A DNA stretch of 64,000 nucleotides. Origin: Stakelama sediminis (GTDB lineage Bacteria; Pseudomonadota; Alphaproteobacteria; Sphingomonadales; Sphingomonadaceae). Below, one piece after another: positions 15,640 through 25,583 of the stretch. The notes under the pieces are model-generated. The model did not search any database and was not told where the DNA came from. It was given only the letters and a program-made list of their open reading frames with translations. Made by a program: the position numbers and the translations under genes. Position 1 is the stretch's first letter. Each line of letters starts with the position of its first letter. The DNA is taken from assembly GCF_014199335.1 (NCBI RefSeq), contig NZ_JACIJI010000001.1, positions 1,178,001-1,242,000 on the forward strand. Reading direction: 5' to 3'.

Positions 15640-18549
15640 CTATTTCCCGGCCTTCGCCTGACTCTGTGGCAATATGACCATCGTCCAGTCCTTCGACGGC
15701 ACCAGATAGCGTTTCGCCAACGCCTGAACGTCCGCCGGAGTCAGCTTCATATAGTCATCGGGCATGGTATCGATGGCGGCTATCCGCGCAGGATCGAACG
15801 ACCCGCCCTTGCTCTGCTCCATCCAAAACGGATTGCCCGACGATGCGCGCATCAGATACTGGCCGATCGGTGCCACCGCGCGGCGCAGCTCGTCATCGCT
15901 GACCGGGGTTGCGACAAGGTCCGCCGCGATCTTGCGCGACAGGCGGAAGAACAGATCGGTCTTGTCGGGGGCAACCATGCCGACCGCCATGATCTTGCCG
16001 CCGGTCGGCAGCCCTTCCGGCCAATCGCTGCTGACGCTGGGCGAATAGCTTGCACCTGCCTGCGACCGAAGCTGGTCGAACAGCCGGTCCTGAAAGATCG
16101 CCGCCAGCACGTCGAGACCGCGCCCCTGGGCAATACCGGCCACCCCGCCGCCGGTGGGCCAGGCGATCAACGCCGCGGCCTGATCCGGCTTACCATTATG
16201 ATGCAGCACCACCGGCGTCGTATCGTGCGTTGGAAAACGGATCGGTGCGTCGACCGTCTTTTCGGCCGGACGCGGTTTCAAGGCACCAAAGGACTTTCCC
16301 ACGGCAGACACGATCTGATCGGCGGTGGCGTCGCCGAACACCTGCACCTCGATCGGCCCGCTGGCGAGGATCGGCGCCCAGAAGTCGCGGAACCCTTGCG
16401 GGGTCAGTTTCTCCACCTCAGCCTTGCTGGGTGTCGCCCAGCGGGGGTCGCCGTCGCGCAATAACCCGTCAAGATCGCGGGTCAGCACGCCGCGCGGCGA
16501 GGAGGACAGCGTATCATAAGCCGCCAGTGCAACCGCGCGGGCACGCTTGACCGGATTAGGGTCCCAGCCCGGATCGGCCAGTTTGGTCGCGAGCAGGCGT
16601 AGCTGATCGTCCAGATCGCCTGCCGTGGTGGCAGCCGACAGTTCGAAAGCATCGTCGTCGATGCCGAAGTCCATACCGATCTGGCGGTCGCCGGTAAGCT
16701 GGTCGAGTTGTTCCTGATTCAGCGTGCCTACACCGCTCGGCACCAGCGCGATCGATCCGGCCCAGGCCGGCGTGACATGATCGGCGGGAATGGCGTTATA
16801 GCCGTGGCCGAAGCGCACCCGCACATAGACCTTCCCCTTTTCCGAGGCATTAGGGAACATCAGCAGGTTGACGCCATTGGCAAACGCCACCTTCGTGATT
16901 TCGGGGTTGGTCAGCACGACCGAACGGCCGGTGACTTTGCCCGCCGGTCCCAGTTTCGGCAGGTCGTCGAAGCTGACCTTACCCAGCGCCGTGCGCTTGC
17001 CCGCCAGCCCCGACACATTGGCGTCCAGATCGGCGAGCAACTGTGCGGGCGCCTTGGCATCCGGGTGCTGGGTATTGACGATAGCCCGCAATGCCACCCC
17101 GTCGAACACCTTTTTAGAGGCAGCGAGCACATTGGCGGGAGTGAAGAATTTCTTCGCGATCGCCTGCTGAAAAATGGCGAGGGAAACCTGCGGTGAGGCC
17201 ACGGTTTCGTGAATATCGACCGCCTGCACCATCATGTCCGCCTGCGACGAGCCGGGCTCCACCGTTGAAGTCGCAACCGAATTCTTCATGCCCGCCAGCA
17301 CTTCGCTCACTTCACGGTCGATTTCGGCCTGGCTTGGCGGACTAGTTTTAGCGTCCTCGATCACCGCGCGCACATCCTTCAGCGCCGCTTGCCAGTCCTT
17401 GCCCGCGGGCACGATTGAAATGCCGGTAACATTGGCCGAGCGCGATACATCGTCCAGGTCGACGCCCGCCTGCAAAAAGCTGCCGCCCGAACGCGCCTTT
17501 CGCTCCAGCCTGCGATTGACCAGCCGGATTGCGATCATGTCGATCATCCGCCGCTGGTTGAACAGGATCGTATCGTTACGCACCGTCCACGGCCGGATAT
17601 AGGCCATCGAGACCACCGGCGGGAAATCCGGTTCGGCAATCGTCGCGACGCGCGGCTCATCCTTTTGCGGTCGGCCGAAATCAGGGGTCTGCGGTGAAGC
17701 GCCGTCCCCCTTCCACGCCCCGAAATATTTGGTAATCGCCTGTTCTAACAGAGCAGGGTCGAGGTCGCCCGCGACCACCACCACCGCGCGTTCGGGGCGA
17801 TACCATTTATCGTGGAATGCCCGGACACTGGCAGGCGTCGCCGCCTCCAGCGCCTTGACATCGCCGATCGGCGAGCGGTCGGCGAGCGGCTGTCCGGCGA
17901 AATAGAGTTCGCGCGTAGCATTCGCCATCTTCACCTGCGGGCCGGGTTGTTCGCGCCGTTCGGCCAGCACCGCGGGGCGTTCTGCATCGAGCGCCTTCTG
18001 ATCAAGGTCGGGCTGTTCCATCATCCCGGCAAGGATGTGCATGCTTTCATCCAGAGAGGCAGTCGTCGCACTGGGCAGGTCGAGCTTGTAGACCGTCTGG
18101 GTAAAGGTCGTTTCCGCGTTGCTGTCGGAACCGAACGTCACACCCAACCGCTGCCAGATGCGTTTCGATTCCATATCGCCCGCCACCGCCGATCCGCGGA
18201 ACGACAGATGTTCGAGCAGATGCGCAAAGCCACGTTGCGACGGATTTTCCATCAGCGATCCGACACCGATCCGCACCCGGATCGACACCTGCCCCGGCGG
18301 CACGCCGTTGCGACGCACCGCATAACGCACGCCATTGGGCAGCGTCCCGAAATGCCATGCCGCATAAGGCGGAATATCGCTGCCCTTGAACAGCCAGGGC
18401 TTTTGCGAATCAGGGGCGGTATTGGGGGTGATCGTCGCCGCTGCATCGCCGGCGGGGGCCGTACTATCCTGCGGGAAAGCGGGGGTCGCCAGCACCAGGC
18501 CGGTGACAAGCATCAATGCGGCGCGTGCGCCATGAAACGATATACGCAT
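15640..18549 (-). CDS. M16-family zinc metalloprotease, two-module, secreted
   Basis: 969 residues with a signal peptide (ALMLVTGLVLATPAFP). The inverted zinc motif HLLEH is at residues 110-114, with the third ligand Glu190, in the first M16 module. Inactive M16-C modules and a second M16 repeat fill the rest. Family members degrade peptides in the periplasm. It stands alone, with DUF2809 downstream 62 nt away and a divergent LpxO-like gene upstream. Confidence 0.94.
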   Translation of the reverse strand: MRISFHGARAALMLVTGLVLATPAFPQDSTAPAGDAAATITPNTAPDSQKPWLFKGSDIPPYAAWHFGTLPNGVRYAVRRNGVPPGQVSIRVRIGVGSLMENPSQRGFAHLLEHLSFRGSAVAGDMESKRIWQRLGVTFGSDSNAETTFTQTVYKLDLPSATTASLDESMHILAGMMEQPDLDQKALDAERPAVLAERREQPGPQVKMANATRELYFAGQPLADRSPIGDVKALEAATPASVRAFHDKWYRPERAVVVVAGDLDPALLEQAITKYFGAWKGDGASPQTPDFGRPQKDEPRVATIAEPDFPPVVSMAYIRPWTVRNDTILFNQRRMIDMIAIRLVNRRLERKARSGGSFLQAGVDLDDVSRSANVTGISIVPAGKDWQAALKDVRAVIEDAKTSPPSQAEIDREVSEVLAGMKNSVATSTVEPGSSQADMMVQAVDIHETVASPQVSLAIFQQAIAKKFFTPANVLAASKKVFDGVALRAIVNTQHPDAKAPAQLLADLDANVSGLAGKRTALGKVSFDDLPKLGPAGKVTGRSVVLTNPEITKVAFANGVNLLMFPNASEKGKVYVRVRFGHGYNAIPADHVTPAWAGSIALVPSGVGTLNQEQLDQLTGDRQIGMDFGIDDDAFELSAATTAGDLDDQLRLLATKLADPGWDPNPVKRARAVALAAYDTLSSSPRGVLTRDLDGLLRDGDPRWATPSKAEVEKLTPQGFRDFWAPILASGPIEVQVFGDATADQIVSAVGKSFGALKPRPAEKTVDAPIRFPTHDTTPVVLHHNGKPDQAAALIAWPTGGGVAGIAQGRGLDVLAAIFQDRLFDQLRSQAGASYSPSVSSDWPEGLPTGGKIMAVGMVAPDKTDLFFRLSRKIAADLVATPVSDDELRRAVAPIGQYLMRASSGNPFWMEQSKGGSFDPARIAAIDTMPDDYMKLTPADVQALAKRYLVPSKDWTMVILPQSQAKAGK

Positions 18550-18812
18550 CCGGCCAATCTAGCGGTTTCAACGCCTTCCGACCAGCGCCAACCGTTCGCC
18601 CCAACTGCGGCAACGCTATCCGCCAAAATGCCATTTTACGGCCCCAAAGCAGCATTAGCAGGCGCAGCAAATGAATTTGTGAACGATACGGTCTTGAAAT
18701 TAAGCTGCGGCACCCAACTCTAGGGGCACCCGGCAAACCGGTTCGCAAATGAAACCAATATCACGTCCTGTCCGCAACACGCCGACAGACGATGCACGGC
18801 AGGAGGTATAAT
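18550..18812. other. Divergent intergenic region, no firm element seen
   Basis: 263 bp between the M16 protease and the LpxO-like gene. It is less GC-rich around 18,640-18,710 and must hold both promoters, but I see no promoter pair with good spacing and no strong repeat. The only clear element is the AGGAGG ribosome site at 18801-18806. Confidence 0.6.
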
Positions 18813-19670
18813 GTGCGTTTAGCGATCAGGGATAAACAGGCGGAAAAGCCCGCCATCGCCGCCCAGGATGCCGTGCAGCTTCCAAGCCTGTCGATGGTTT
18901 CCGGGGCACCCGGCGAAAGCACCGGGGAACCGGAGCCCGCTCCGGGAAAGCGCCCGCTCATCATCCGTGTCGGCAAGCATCTTCGCGGTGTCTTCGACCG
19001 CATCATCAGCCGATCCTCACTGGTGCCCAACGATCCGGTGCTCGATATGCGCCAGTTCGCATGGACGACCGTGTTGCGCGACAATTGGCAAACGATCCGC
19101 GACGAAGCCCGGCGGGTCGCGATGGTCGGCAATGCCGCACCCTCGCTCGCCACCATCTCCCCCGACCATCGTGCGATTGCGGAAGTCAATAAATGGCGCT
19201 CCTTCTTCCTGTGGGGCTATGGCTACGGGATTGAAGAGAATATCGCCCGGTGCCCGCAAACGGCGAAGCTGGTCGAACAGATTCCCGGTCTGAACACCGC
19301 GTTCTTTTCGATCCTTGCGCCGGGCACGCATATCCCGGCACATCGGGGCGTGACCAAGGGGCTGATTACCTGTCATCTCGGCCTGATCGTGCCGCGCGAC
19401 GGCGATGTCCGGATGCGCGTCGATGACCGCATCCTGCGCTGGGCGGAGGGCGAAACGCTTGTGTTCGACGACACCTATGACCATGAGGTGTGGAACGACA
19501 CCGAGGGAACACGCGTGGTATTGCTGATCCAGTTCGAACGCCCGCTGCGCAATCCGGGCAAGGCGTTTGCCGACTTCTTCCTGAACATGGCGAAACGCTC
19601 CGCCTTTGTGCAGGAAGCGCGCAGCAACATCCGGAACTGGAACGCGGCCCTGAAACAAATGGATATCTGA
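18813..19670 (+). CDS. Aspartyl/asparaginyl beta-hydroxylase family dioxygenase (LpxO-like)
   Basis: 285 residues. Family members are Fe(II)/2-oxoglutarate dioxygenases; LpxO hydroxylates lipid A acyl chains. Metal and cofactor motifs are visible: PAHRGVTKG, LGLIVP, and FDDTYDHEVWN. The start is GTG at 18813, 6 nt after a perfect AGGAGG (18801-18806); an in-frame ATG at 18792 lies upstream of that site and an ATG at 18811 is out of frame. It is 3 nt upstream of trmJ, so the two are probably co-transcribed. The substrate (lipid A or a protein) cannot be told from sequence. Confidence 0.88.
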   Translation: MRLAIRDKQAEKPAIAAQDAVQLPSLSMVSGAPGESTGEPEPAPGKRPLIIRVGKHLRGVFDRIISRSSLVPNDPVLDMRQFAWTTVLRDNWQTIRDEARRVAMVGNAAPSLATISPDHRAIAEVNKWRSFFLWGYGYGIEENIARCPQTAKLVEQIPGLNTAFFSILAPGTHIPAHRGVTKGLITCHLGLIVPRDGDVRMRVDDRILRWAEGETLVFDDTYDHEVWNDTEGTRVVLLIQFERPLRNPGKAFADFFLNMAKRSAFVQEARSNIRNWNAALKQMDI

Positions 19671-19673
19671 TCG

Positions 19674-20420
19674 ATGGCATCTCCCTCACGCGGCGAACGG
19701 CCCGCAATCATTCTGGTCCGTCCGCAGCTTGGGGAGAATATCGGCAAGGCGGCCCGTGCGATGCTGAATTTCGGGCTGACCGAAATGCGGTTGGTGGCGC
19801 CGCGTGACGGCTGGCCCAACCCGTCAGCGGGACCTGCGGCGAGCGGTGCCGACATCGTGCTCGAACAGGCGAAAGTCTATGCCAGCGTGGCCGACGCCGT
19901 GGCCGATTGTTCGCACGTTTATGCAACCACGGTGCGCAAGCGCGGCGTTACGAAACCGGTGCTGCACCCTGCAGAAGCCAGCCGCGAAATCCATGGTCAG
20001 ACGGGCAAGTCGGCGGTGCTGTTCGGGCCTGAGCGATCCGGTCTGGAAACCGACGACGTGGCGGTTGCCCGCTCGATCGTCACCGTGCCGATCAATCCCG
20101 AATTCGGCAGCCTGAACCTTGCTCAGGCAGTAATCCTGATCGCCTACGAATGGTCGAAGGGAGAGGCGCTCGCTTCGCCGCCCGAAACCGATCTCGACCC
20201 GCCCGCGCCGCAGGGCGAGCTGGACGGGATGCTGGGTCAGCTCGACGGGATGCTGGAAGCAGCCGGTTTCTTCTTCCCGCCCGATCGCGCGCCGACCACC
20301 CGGCGGACGCTGCGCACGCTGCTCACCAAACCGGGATGGAGCGCGCAGGAAGTCCGCACCCTGCGCGGCGTGCTGTCCGCGCTCGACGGCCGCAAGCGCA
20401 AGCGCGTCGAACAGGATTGA
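19674..20420 (+). CDS. trmJ: tRNA (cytidine/uridine-2'-O-)-methyltransferase TrmJ family
   Basis: 248 residues of the SPOUT (TrmH group 1) family. The N-terminal LVRPQLGENIGKAARAMLNF and the knot motifs LFGPERSGL and GSLNLAQAVILIAYEW bind SAM and form the trefoil knot. TrmJ methylates position 32 of tRNA. The C-terminal tail (about 170-248) has the helical extension typical of TrmJ. It starts 3 nt after the LpxO-like gene. Confidence 0.92.
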   Translation: MASPSRGERPAIILVRPQLGENIGKAARAMLNFGLTEMRLVAPRDGWPNPSAGPAASGADIVLEQAKVYASVADAVADCSHVYATTVRKRGVTKPVLHPAEASREIHGQTGKSAVLFGPERSGLETDDVAVARSIVTVPINPEFGSLNLAQAVILIAYEWSKGEALASPPETDLDPPAPQGELDGMLGQLDGMLEAAGFFFPPDRAPTTRRTLRTLLTKPGWSAQEVRTLRGVLSALDGRKRKRVEQD

Positions 20421-20469
20421 ATTCGGCGGAAACAGCACGTCCGGCGCGCCGCCCCCGCCGGACGAATCT

Positions 20470-22419
20470 TTATTTCTCCGCCGTCGAATGCGCGACCACG
20501 GGCAGCAGCACCGAACTGGCGTTCGCGCCGCCATGTTCGATGCTGATCGTCGCCTTCTGATAATCGGACGGCTGGGCGAAGAAGATATTCTTCACGTATT
20601 TCTGCGGGTTGCGGTCATAGACCGGGAACAGGGTGGATTGAATCTGCACCATGATCCGATGGCCCGGCTTGAATTCGTAATTCACCGTCGGCAGGCGGAA
20701 TTTATATTCCTGTACCGTGTTCGCCGGAATCGCTGAGGGTTTTGAGAAGCTCTTGCGATAGCGGCCGCGGAAAATGTCCATCGCGATCGGCAGTTCATAG
20801 CCGCCCATTTTCGGATCGGCCGGGTCGGTTGAAGGATAGACATCGATCACCTTCACCACGAAATCGCCGTCGGTGCCGGTCGTTTTCGCGAAAATATCGG
20901 CGATCGGCGCGCCTTCCAGCCGTACGGTCTTCGTCAGCACCGGAGTCTGATAGGACAGAACATCCTTGCGGTCGGACACGAAGCGCTGATCCTGCACCAG
21001 CCATGTCCGCCAGCGATCCTCGTTACTGGCCGGAATCGGGCGCTGCATATAGGGCACCGGATGCGCGGGATCAGAAACATAGCTGTCCGATCCCGTCGCT
21101 GCCTTTTCAAAGCCCAGTCCCTTGTCCGCCTGCAGATAGATCGGCGTCAGCACCTGATTGCTCGCCACCTTCCAGTCGGCGAAGCGATCCCAGTGATTTT
21201 CCACCGGGTTATAGATCATCGCCTGCGGCATCGGCTGCGCCATCGGTGTGTCGCGCAGATAGTGATTGAAGAAGGGAATGAGCGTATTCTGCCGGAAATC
21301 GGCGGCGGTATCGCCATTCCATTTGAGCGGCCCCAGATTCCAGCCCGCCCGATTGATCTGGCTGTGCCACCACGGGCCGATCACCAGATGGTTGTTGGCG
21401 ACATGGCCTGCTTTCTTCAGCGCCTCCCAGCTATGCACCGCGCCATAGATATCCTCCTGATCCCATAGCCCCTGCAACCAGATGGTCGGAACGTTCGACG
21501 GGTGGGCGGCAACCATCCTGTCCACCGCCTGCAACTGCCAGAAAGCGTCATAGGCAGGGTGCGCCGACAACCGGTTCCACCAGGGAAGCTGCTTGAACCC
21601 ATGTTTTTCAGCAAAGGTGCCGATGGCGCCCGCATGCAGGAAATTGCTGTAATCGTCATAGCCTTCGCGCGGCACGGCCGGACCGCTGCCGCGCTGCGTC
21701 ATCTGGCCGGTGAAATAATCGAGATTGCCGATGCGGAAGGCGCCGTAATGGAACCAGTCGTCGCCCATCCAGCCATCGACCATCGGGCTTTCTGGAGCGG
21801 CAACCTTCAACGCAGGATGCGGGTCGAGCAGCGCCATCGCCACCGTCCAGCCGTCATAGGAGGAACCGATCATGCCCACCTTGCCGTTCGACTGGCTGAC
21901 ATTCTTCACCAGCCAGTCGATCGTGTCCCAGGCATCGGTGGTGTCGTCGGTCCTGGTCGGATTGAGCGGCCCGCGCGGCGGGCGGGTCATGACGTACTTG
22001 CCTTCGGAACCGTATTTGCCGCGAATATCCTGCCAGACCAGAATATAGCTGCCGTCCGCCCAGTCGCGGTCGCCAGACCACACCGCATCCTTCATATGCG
22101 GGCTGTCATTGGGCGCAAATCCGCTGGCGTCATAGGGCGTGCGTTCCAGCAGCATCGGCAGGTCGTGCGCACCCTTTGGAATCATGATGACGGTGTGCAG
22201 CTTCACCCCGTCGCGCATCGGGATCATCACATCCTTCTTGATATAATCGAAATTATCTTCCGGCTGCTGCCAGTCGGCGGGAATGTCGGTGCCCGTCTGC
22301 ACCATATCGGGTGTGACCTGGGCGGCGAGCTGCTTTGCGCTCTCCTGCGGCACGGGAGCGGCTCCCACCAGTGCGAGCGTGGCGGCGGCAAGAAATGTGG
22401 ATCGGACGCGATGGCGCAT
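20470..22419 (-). CDS. CocE/NonD (S15) family secreted hydrolase, alpha-amino-acid-ester-hydrolase-like
   Basis: 649 residues with a signal peptide (FLAAATLALVGAAP). The nucleophile elbow is GSSYDGW; acid and base candidates lie in LWDQEDIYGA and LVIGPWWHSQ, as in alpha-amino acid ester hydrolases. A C-terminal jelly-roll domain follows from about residue 440. Related enzymes cleave X-Pro dipeptides, esters or beta-lactam acyl groups; the natural substrate is unknown. It is a single gene, 109 nt downstream of the LuxR-type gene. Confidence 0.9.
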   Translation of the reverse strand: MRHRVRSTFLAAATLALVGAAPVPQESAKQLAAQVTPDMVQTGTDIPADWQQPEDNFDYIKKDVMIPMRDGVKLHTVIMIPKGAHDLPMLLERTPYDASGFAPNDSPHMKDAVWSGDRDWADGSYILVWQDIRGKYGSEGKYVMTRPPRGPLNPTRTDDTTDAWDTIDWLVKNVSQSNGKVGMIGSSYDGWTVAMALLDPHPALKVAAPESPMVDGWMGDDWFHYGAFRIGNLDYFTGQMTQRGSGPAVPREGYDDYSNFLHAGAIGTFAEKHGFKQLPWWNRLSAHPAYDAFWQLQAVDRMVAAHPSNVPTIWLQGLWDQEDIYGAVHSWEALKKAGHVANNHLVIGPWWHSQINRAGWNLGPLKWNGDTAADFRQNTLIPFFNHYLRDTPMAQPMPQAMIYNPVENHWDRFADWKVASNQVLTPIYLQADKGLGFEKAATGSDSYVSDPAHPVPYMQRPIPASNEDRWRTWLVQDQRFVSDRKDVLSYQTPVLTKTVRLEGAPIADIFAKTTGTDGDFVVKVIDVYPSTDPADPKMGGYELPIAMDIFRGRYRKSFSKPSAIPANTVQEYKFRLPTVNYEFKPGHRIMVQIQSTLFPVYDRNPQKYVKNIFFAQPSDYQKATISIEHGGANASSVLLPVVAHSTAEK

Positions 22420-22528
22420 GGTTGCGAAACCCCTTTATCGTTCGGCGCTTTCCCTGTGGCGCGCGACTGTACCGGCTGGTCGATGTTTCGCAAGCATCCC
22501 TCGCGGGGGCGGCATCAAACCGGCAGGG

Positions 22529-23131
22529 TCAGGGCAGGCGATAGGGGCTTAACCGGAACAGCAACTGTTCGCGCGACGACACATCCAGTTTCGCATAGAT
22601 CTGGCGGATATGGCTGCGCACGGTGCCCGGTGCGATGCCGCCTTCATCGGCGATGGTCGCCACCGTCTTGCCGACCACGATAGACTGCAACACATCATGT
22701 TCCGCCGGTGTCAGCCCGAACACTATATCGAGTGCGACATAGCGGGGAACAAAGCCCCCATTGTCATGCATCATGGTCAGCCCGACGACTTGCCCGTCGC
22801 CCACAGTCAGCCGGCGGGCATGCAGCACCAGATTCCCGCCATCCAGTTGCGCAACCATTGTCGCCGTCGGGTTGTCCGTCCCCCTGGCAAAGGTCAGCAA
22901 CGCGCGCTGTACCGACGCCTGCTCGAAAAACAGGAACCCCTCGCGGTCTTCCACGCCCGTTCTGCCGTCAAGCAGGTCGAGCGCACAGGGGTTGGCCCAT
23001 ACTATCTTCAACGCGCCCGATACCAACATCCGCGCGTTTTCTTCGCACGCAAGCCAGTTCAATGCGGCCGCAGTAATATGGGACGCATTTTCATCGCCCC
23101 TGCTCTGTGCAAGCTGCGCCTGCAACGCCAT
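22529..23131 (-). CDS. LuxR-type helix-turn-helix transcriptional regulator
   Basis: 200 residues. The C-terminal domain (about 138-200) is a LuxR/GerE helix-turn-helix: GLTPAEHDVLQSIVVGKTVATIA and APGTVRSHIRQIYAKL. The N-terminal part resembles a PAS-like sensor (ALKIVWANPCALDLLDG) with no autoinducer-binding signature. It lies directly upstream of the CocE-type hydrolase on the same strand and may control it (inference). Confidence 0.88.
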   Translation of the reverse strand: MALQAQLAQSRGDENASHITAAALNWLACEENARMLVSGALKIVWANPCALDLLDGRTGVEDREGFLFFEQASVQRALLTFARGTDNPTATMVAQLDGGNLVLHARRLTVGDGQVVGLTMMHDNGGFVPRYVALDIVFGLTPAEHDVLQSIVVGKTVATIADEGGIAPGTVRSHIRQIYAKLDVSSREQLLFRLSPYRLP

Positions 23132-23514
23132 CGCATCCTCTCCCAGATCGTCCGACCAGTTCTTCCGACCGGTCCGGAGCCGAACATCTGCGCAAAGATT
23201 GCCGTGCCTGAATTTTCCTCGTCGGATTCACCGCGAGAGTCTGGGGAAGCGGGGACTCCCCATGCTAAAACAACTCAGTCATCAACATCTGCGATGGCGG
23301 GTATAAAACAGAAAAATGTACATTTTAAGTAATTAAAACAAGACCGTTCAGGGAATATCCCAATATACGGGTTAATTCGTATCGAATCCGCCCCGTCGCG
23401 AAACACTTTGTCGGAAATTCTTCCTATTCATACCTAATAATAGGTAGCAATCCTGAAATATGGCCGCCCGATCCGATCGGAAAATTTCTTCTTGGGTGAT
23501 CGGCGCCCGCGCTT
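23132..23514. other. AT-rich intergenic region with two dyads, upstream of the LuxR-type gene
   Basis: 383 bp with no gene I can support. It is clearly AT-richer than its surroundings between about 23,290 and 23,460. It holds a perfect 14-bp palindrome AAAATGTACATTTT (23313-23326) and a dyad TACCTA-ATAA-TAGGTA (23431-23446). A TTTTATACC stretch on the minus strand near 23,305 could be a -10 for the LuxR-type gene. Confidence 0.6.
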
Positions 23515-24270
23515 TTATCGGCACGCGGTCAGGAAATAATCCAGCCTGGTATCGTCGGAGAGCGCGAAACCGGCCCCCGGCGAAAAATGCAGGCCGCGTA
23601 TATCGATCACTTTCAGCCCCGCCTTTTCCACCAGTTCGGTCAGTTCGTCCGGCGTCAGGAACTTGCTCCAGTCATGCGTGCCCTTCGGCACCGCGCCGGT
23701 GCCTTCGCCGATGGTAATCATCGCCAGCCGCGACAGCGCGGTACGATTGGGGGTGGAGAGCACCAGCAATCCGTCCTCGGCCAGCAGATCGACCAGACCG
23801 GTTACAAAGGCTTCCGGATCGACGACATGCTCGACCACTTCCATCGAGGTGACGAGATCGAATGTGCGACCCGCCACCGCCTCGACACCGCCGTGCAGAT
23901 ACTCGATGGCCAGCCCGCCCGCTTCGGCATGGGCGCGCGCCGCGCCGATATTTTCAGGCGCTGCATCGACGCCGGTCACGCTTGCCCCCAGCCGCGCCAG
24001 CGGTTCGGCGAGCAGTCCGGCGCCGCACCCCATATCGAGCGCGGTCTTCCCGGCCAGCGGGGTAAATCCGTCGGGATCGCCGTCCCAATGCGCGTCGATC
24101 CGTTGCCGCAGATAGGCCAGCCGCGGCGGATTGAGCCGATGCAGCATCGCCGACGACCCTTTCGGATTCCACCAGTCGGCGGCAAGGGTGCCGAAATGCG
24201 CGGCTTCCGCCGGGTCGATGGTTGACGATGCGGAACGATCCGCCGGTACGGTAGTGCTTGCCATTGCCAT
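23515..24270 (-). CDS. ubiG: Ubiquinone biosynthesis O-methyltransferase UbiG
   Basis: 251 residues. It performs both O-methylations in ubiquinone synthesis. SAM motif I is ALDMGCGAGLLAEPLA; HFGTLAADWWNPKGSSAMLHRLNP at the N-terminus and the C-terminal GLHFSPGAGFALSDDTRLDYF are typical UbiG blocks. A GGAAGGGGG ribosome site precedes the ATG at 24270 (second ATG 6 nt on). It is divergent from lysC with 59 nt between them, an arrangement common in alphaproteobacteria. Confidence 0.95.
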   Translation of the reverse strand: MAMASTTVPADRSASSTIDPAEAAHFGTLAADWWNPKGSSAMLHRLNPPRLAYLRQRIDAHWDGDPDGFTPLAGKTALDMGCGAGLLAEPLARLGASVTGVDAAPENIGAARAHAEAGGLAIEYLHGGVEAVAGRTFDLVTSMEVVEHVVDPEAFVTGLVDLLAEDGLLVLSTPNRTALSRLAMITIGEGTGAVPKGTHDWSKFLTPDELTELVEKAGLKVIDIRGLHFSPGAGFALSDDTRLDYFLTACR

Positions 24271-24329
24271 GCCCCCTTCCTATCAGGACGCCCCGTTGCT
24301 CCCAAGCGCTATTGAAAGACTGAGACGCT

Positions 24330-25583
24330 ATGGCACGTATCGTGATGAAGTTCGGCGGCACCTCCATGGCCGGGATCGAACGCATCCGTATTGTGGCGGA
24401 ACGCGTCAAACACGAATGGGAAGCGGGTAACGAGGTCGCCGTGGTGGTTTCCGCGATGGCGGGCGAGACCGATCGGCTGGTCAATTTCTGCCGGGAAGCG
24501 TCCGCGCTCTACGATCCGCGCGAATATGACGTGGTGGTGTCGTCGGGCGAGCAGATCACCTCCGGCCTGCTCGCCATCACGCTGCAGGCGATCGGCGTGC
24601 CCGCGCGCAGCTGGCTCGGCTGGCAATTGCCGATCCGCACGTCGGACGGACATGGTTCGGCCCGGATCGAGGCAATCGACACGACCGCGCTCAACGCCAG
24701 CCTGGCCGACCGGCAGGTCGCCGTCATCCCCGGCTTTCAGGGCATGGCGCTGGGCGAGCGGGTGGCGACACTGGGCCGCGGCGGATCGGATACCAGCGCG
24801 GTGGCGATGGCGGCCGCGATGAAGGCCGACCGCTGCGACATCTATACCGATGTCGACGGCGTCTATACCACCGACCCGCGCATCGTGCCGCGTGCCCGCA
24901 AGCTGAAGCGCGTCACTTATGAAGAAATGCTCGAACTGGCGAGCGTCGGCGCGAAAGTGCTGCAAACGCGTTCGGTCGGGCTGGCAATGAAGGAAGGGGT
25001 GCGCGTGCAGGTGCTCTCCTCCTTCGTCGAAGCCGGCGACGATCCCGAACCCGGCACGCTGATCGTCGGCGAGGAGGAGATTGACGATATGGAACGACAG
25101 CTCATCACCGGCGTCGCCTATGACAAGAGCGAGGCGAAGGTCACGCTGGCCGAAGTGCCCGACCGTCCCGGCGCGGTGGCGGCAATCTTTGGCCCGCTCG
25201 CCGAAGCGAACATCAATGTCGACATGATCGTGCAGAATATCGCGCACACCACCGGATCGACCGACGTCACCTTCACGGTACCGCGTGCCGAACTGCCCCG
25301 CGCACTCGACGTGCTCGACAAAGCGCGCGGCGATATCGGCTATTCCAGGCTGATCCACGATCCGCGTGTCGCCAAAATCTCGGTCGTCGGTGTCGGCATG
25401 CGCAGTCATGCCGGTGTCGCAGCGCAGATGTTCACGACGCTGGGCGCGCGCGGCATCAATATCCTTGCCATCACCACCAGCGAGATCAAGGTCAGCGTGC
25501 TGATCGAAGAGGATTATAGCGAACTGGCGGTGCGCGTGCTCCACACCGCCTATGGCCTCGACGCGGAAGACGACGCGGCCTGA
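24330..25583 (+). CDS. lysC: Aspartate kinase
   Basis: 417 residues. It phosphorylates aspartate, the first step towards Lys, Thr and Met. The N-terminal kinase domain starts MARIVMKFGGTSMAG and contains LGRGGSDTSAVAMAAA and YTDVDGVYTTDPR. Two ACT domains follow (about 265-410), the sites of lysine/threonine feedback. Length and layout match the alphaproteobacterial LysC. In many relatives ptsP follows directly; here six other genes intervene. Confidence 0.96.
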   Translation: MARIVMKFGGTSMAGIERIRIVAERVKHEWEAGNEVAVVVSAMAGETDRLVNFCREASALYDPREYDVVVSSGEQITSGLLAITLQAIGVPARSWLGWQLPIRTSDGHGSARIEAIDTTALNASLADRQVAVIPGFQGMALGERVATLGRGGSDTSAVAMAAAMKADRCDIYTDVDGVYTTDPRIVPRARKLKRVTYEEMLELASVGAKVLQTRSVGLAMKEGVRVQVLSSFVEAGDDPEPGTLIVGEEEIDDMERQLITGVAYDKSEAKVTLAEVPDRPGAVAAIFGPLAEANINVDMIVQNIAHTTGSTDVTFTVPRAELPRALDVLDKARGDIGYSRLIHDPRVAKISVVGVGMRSHAGVAAQMFTTLGARGINILAITTSEIKVSVLIEEDYSELAVRVLHTAYGLDAEDDAA

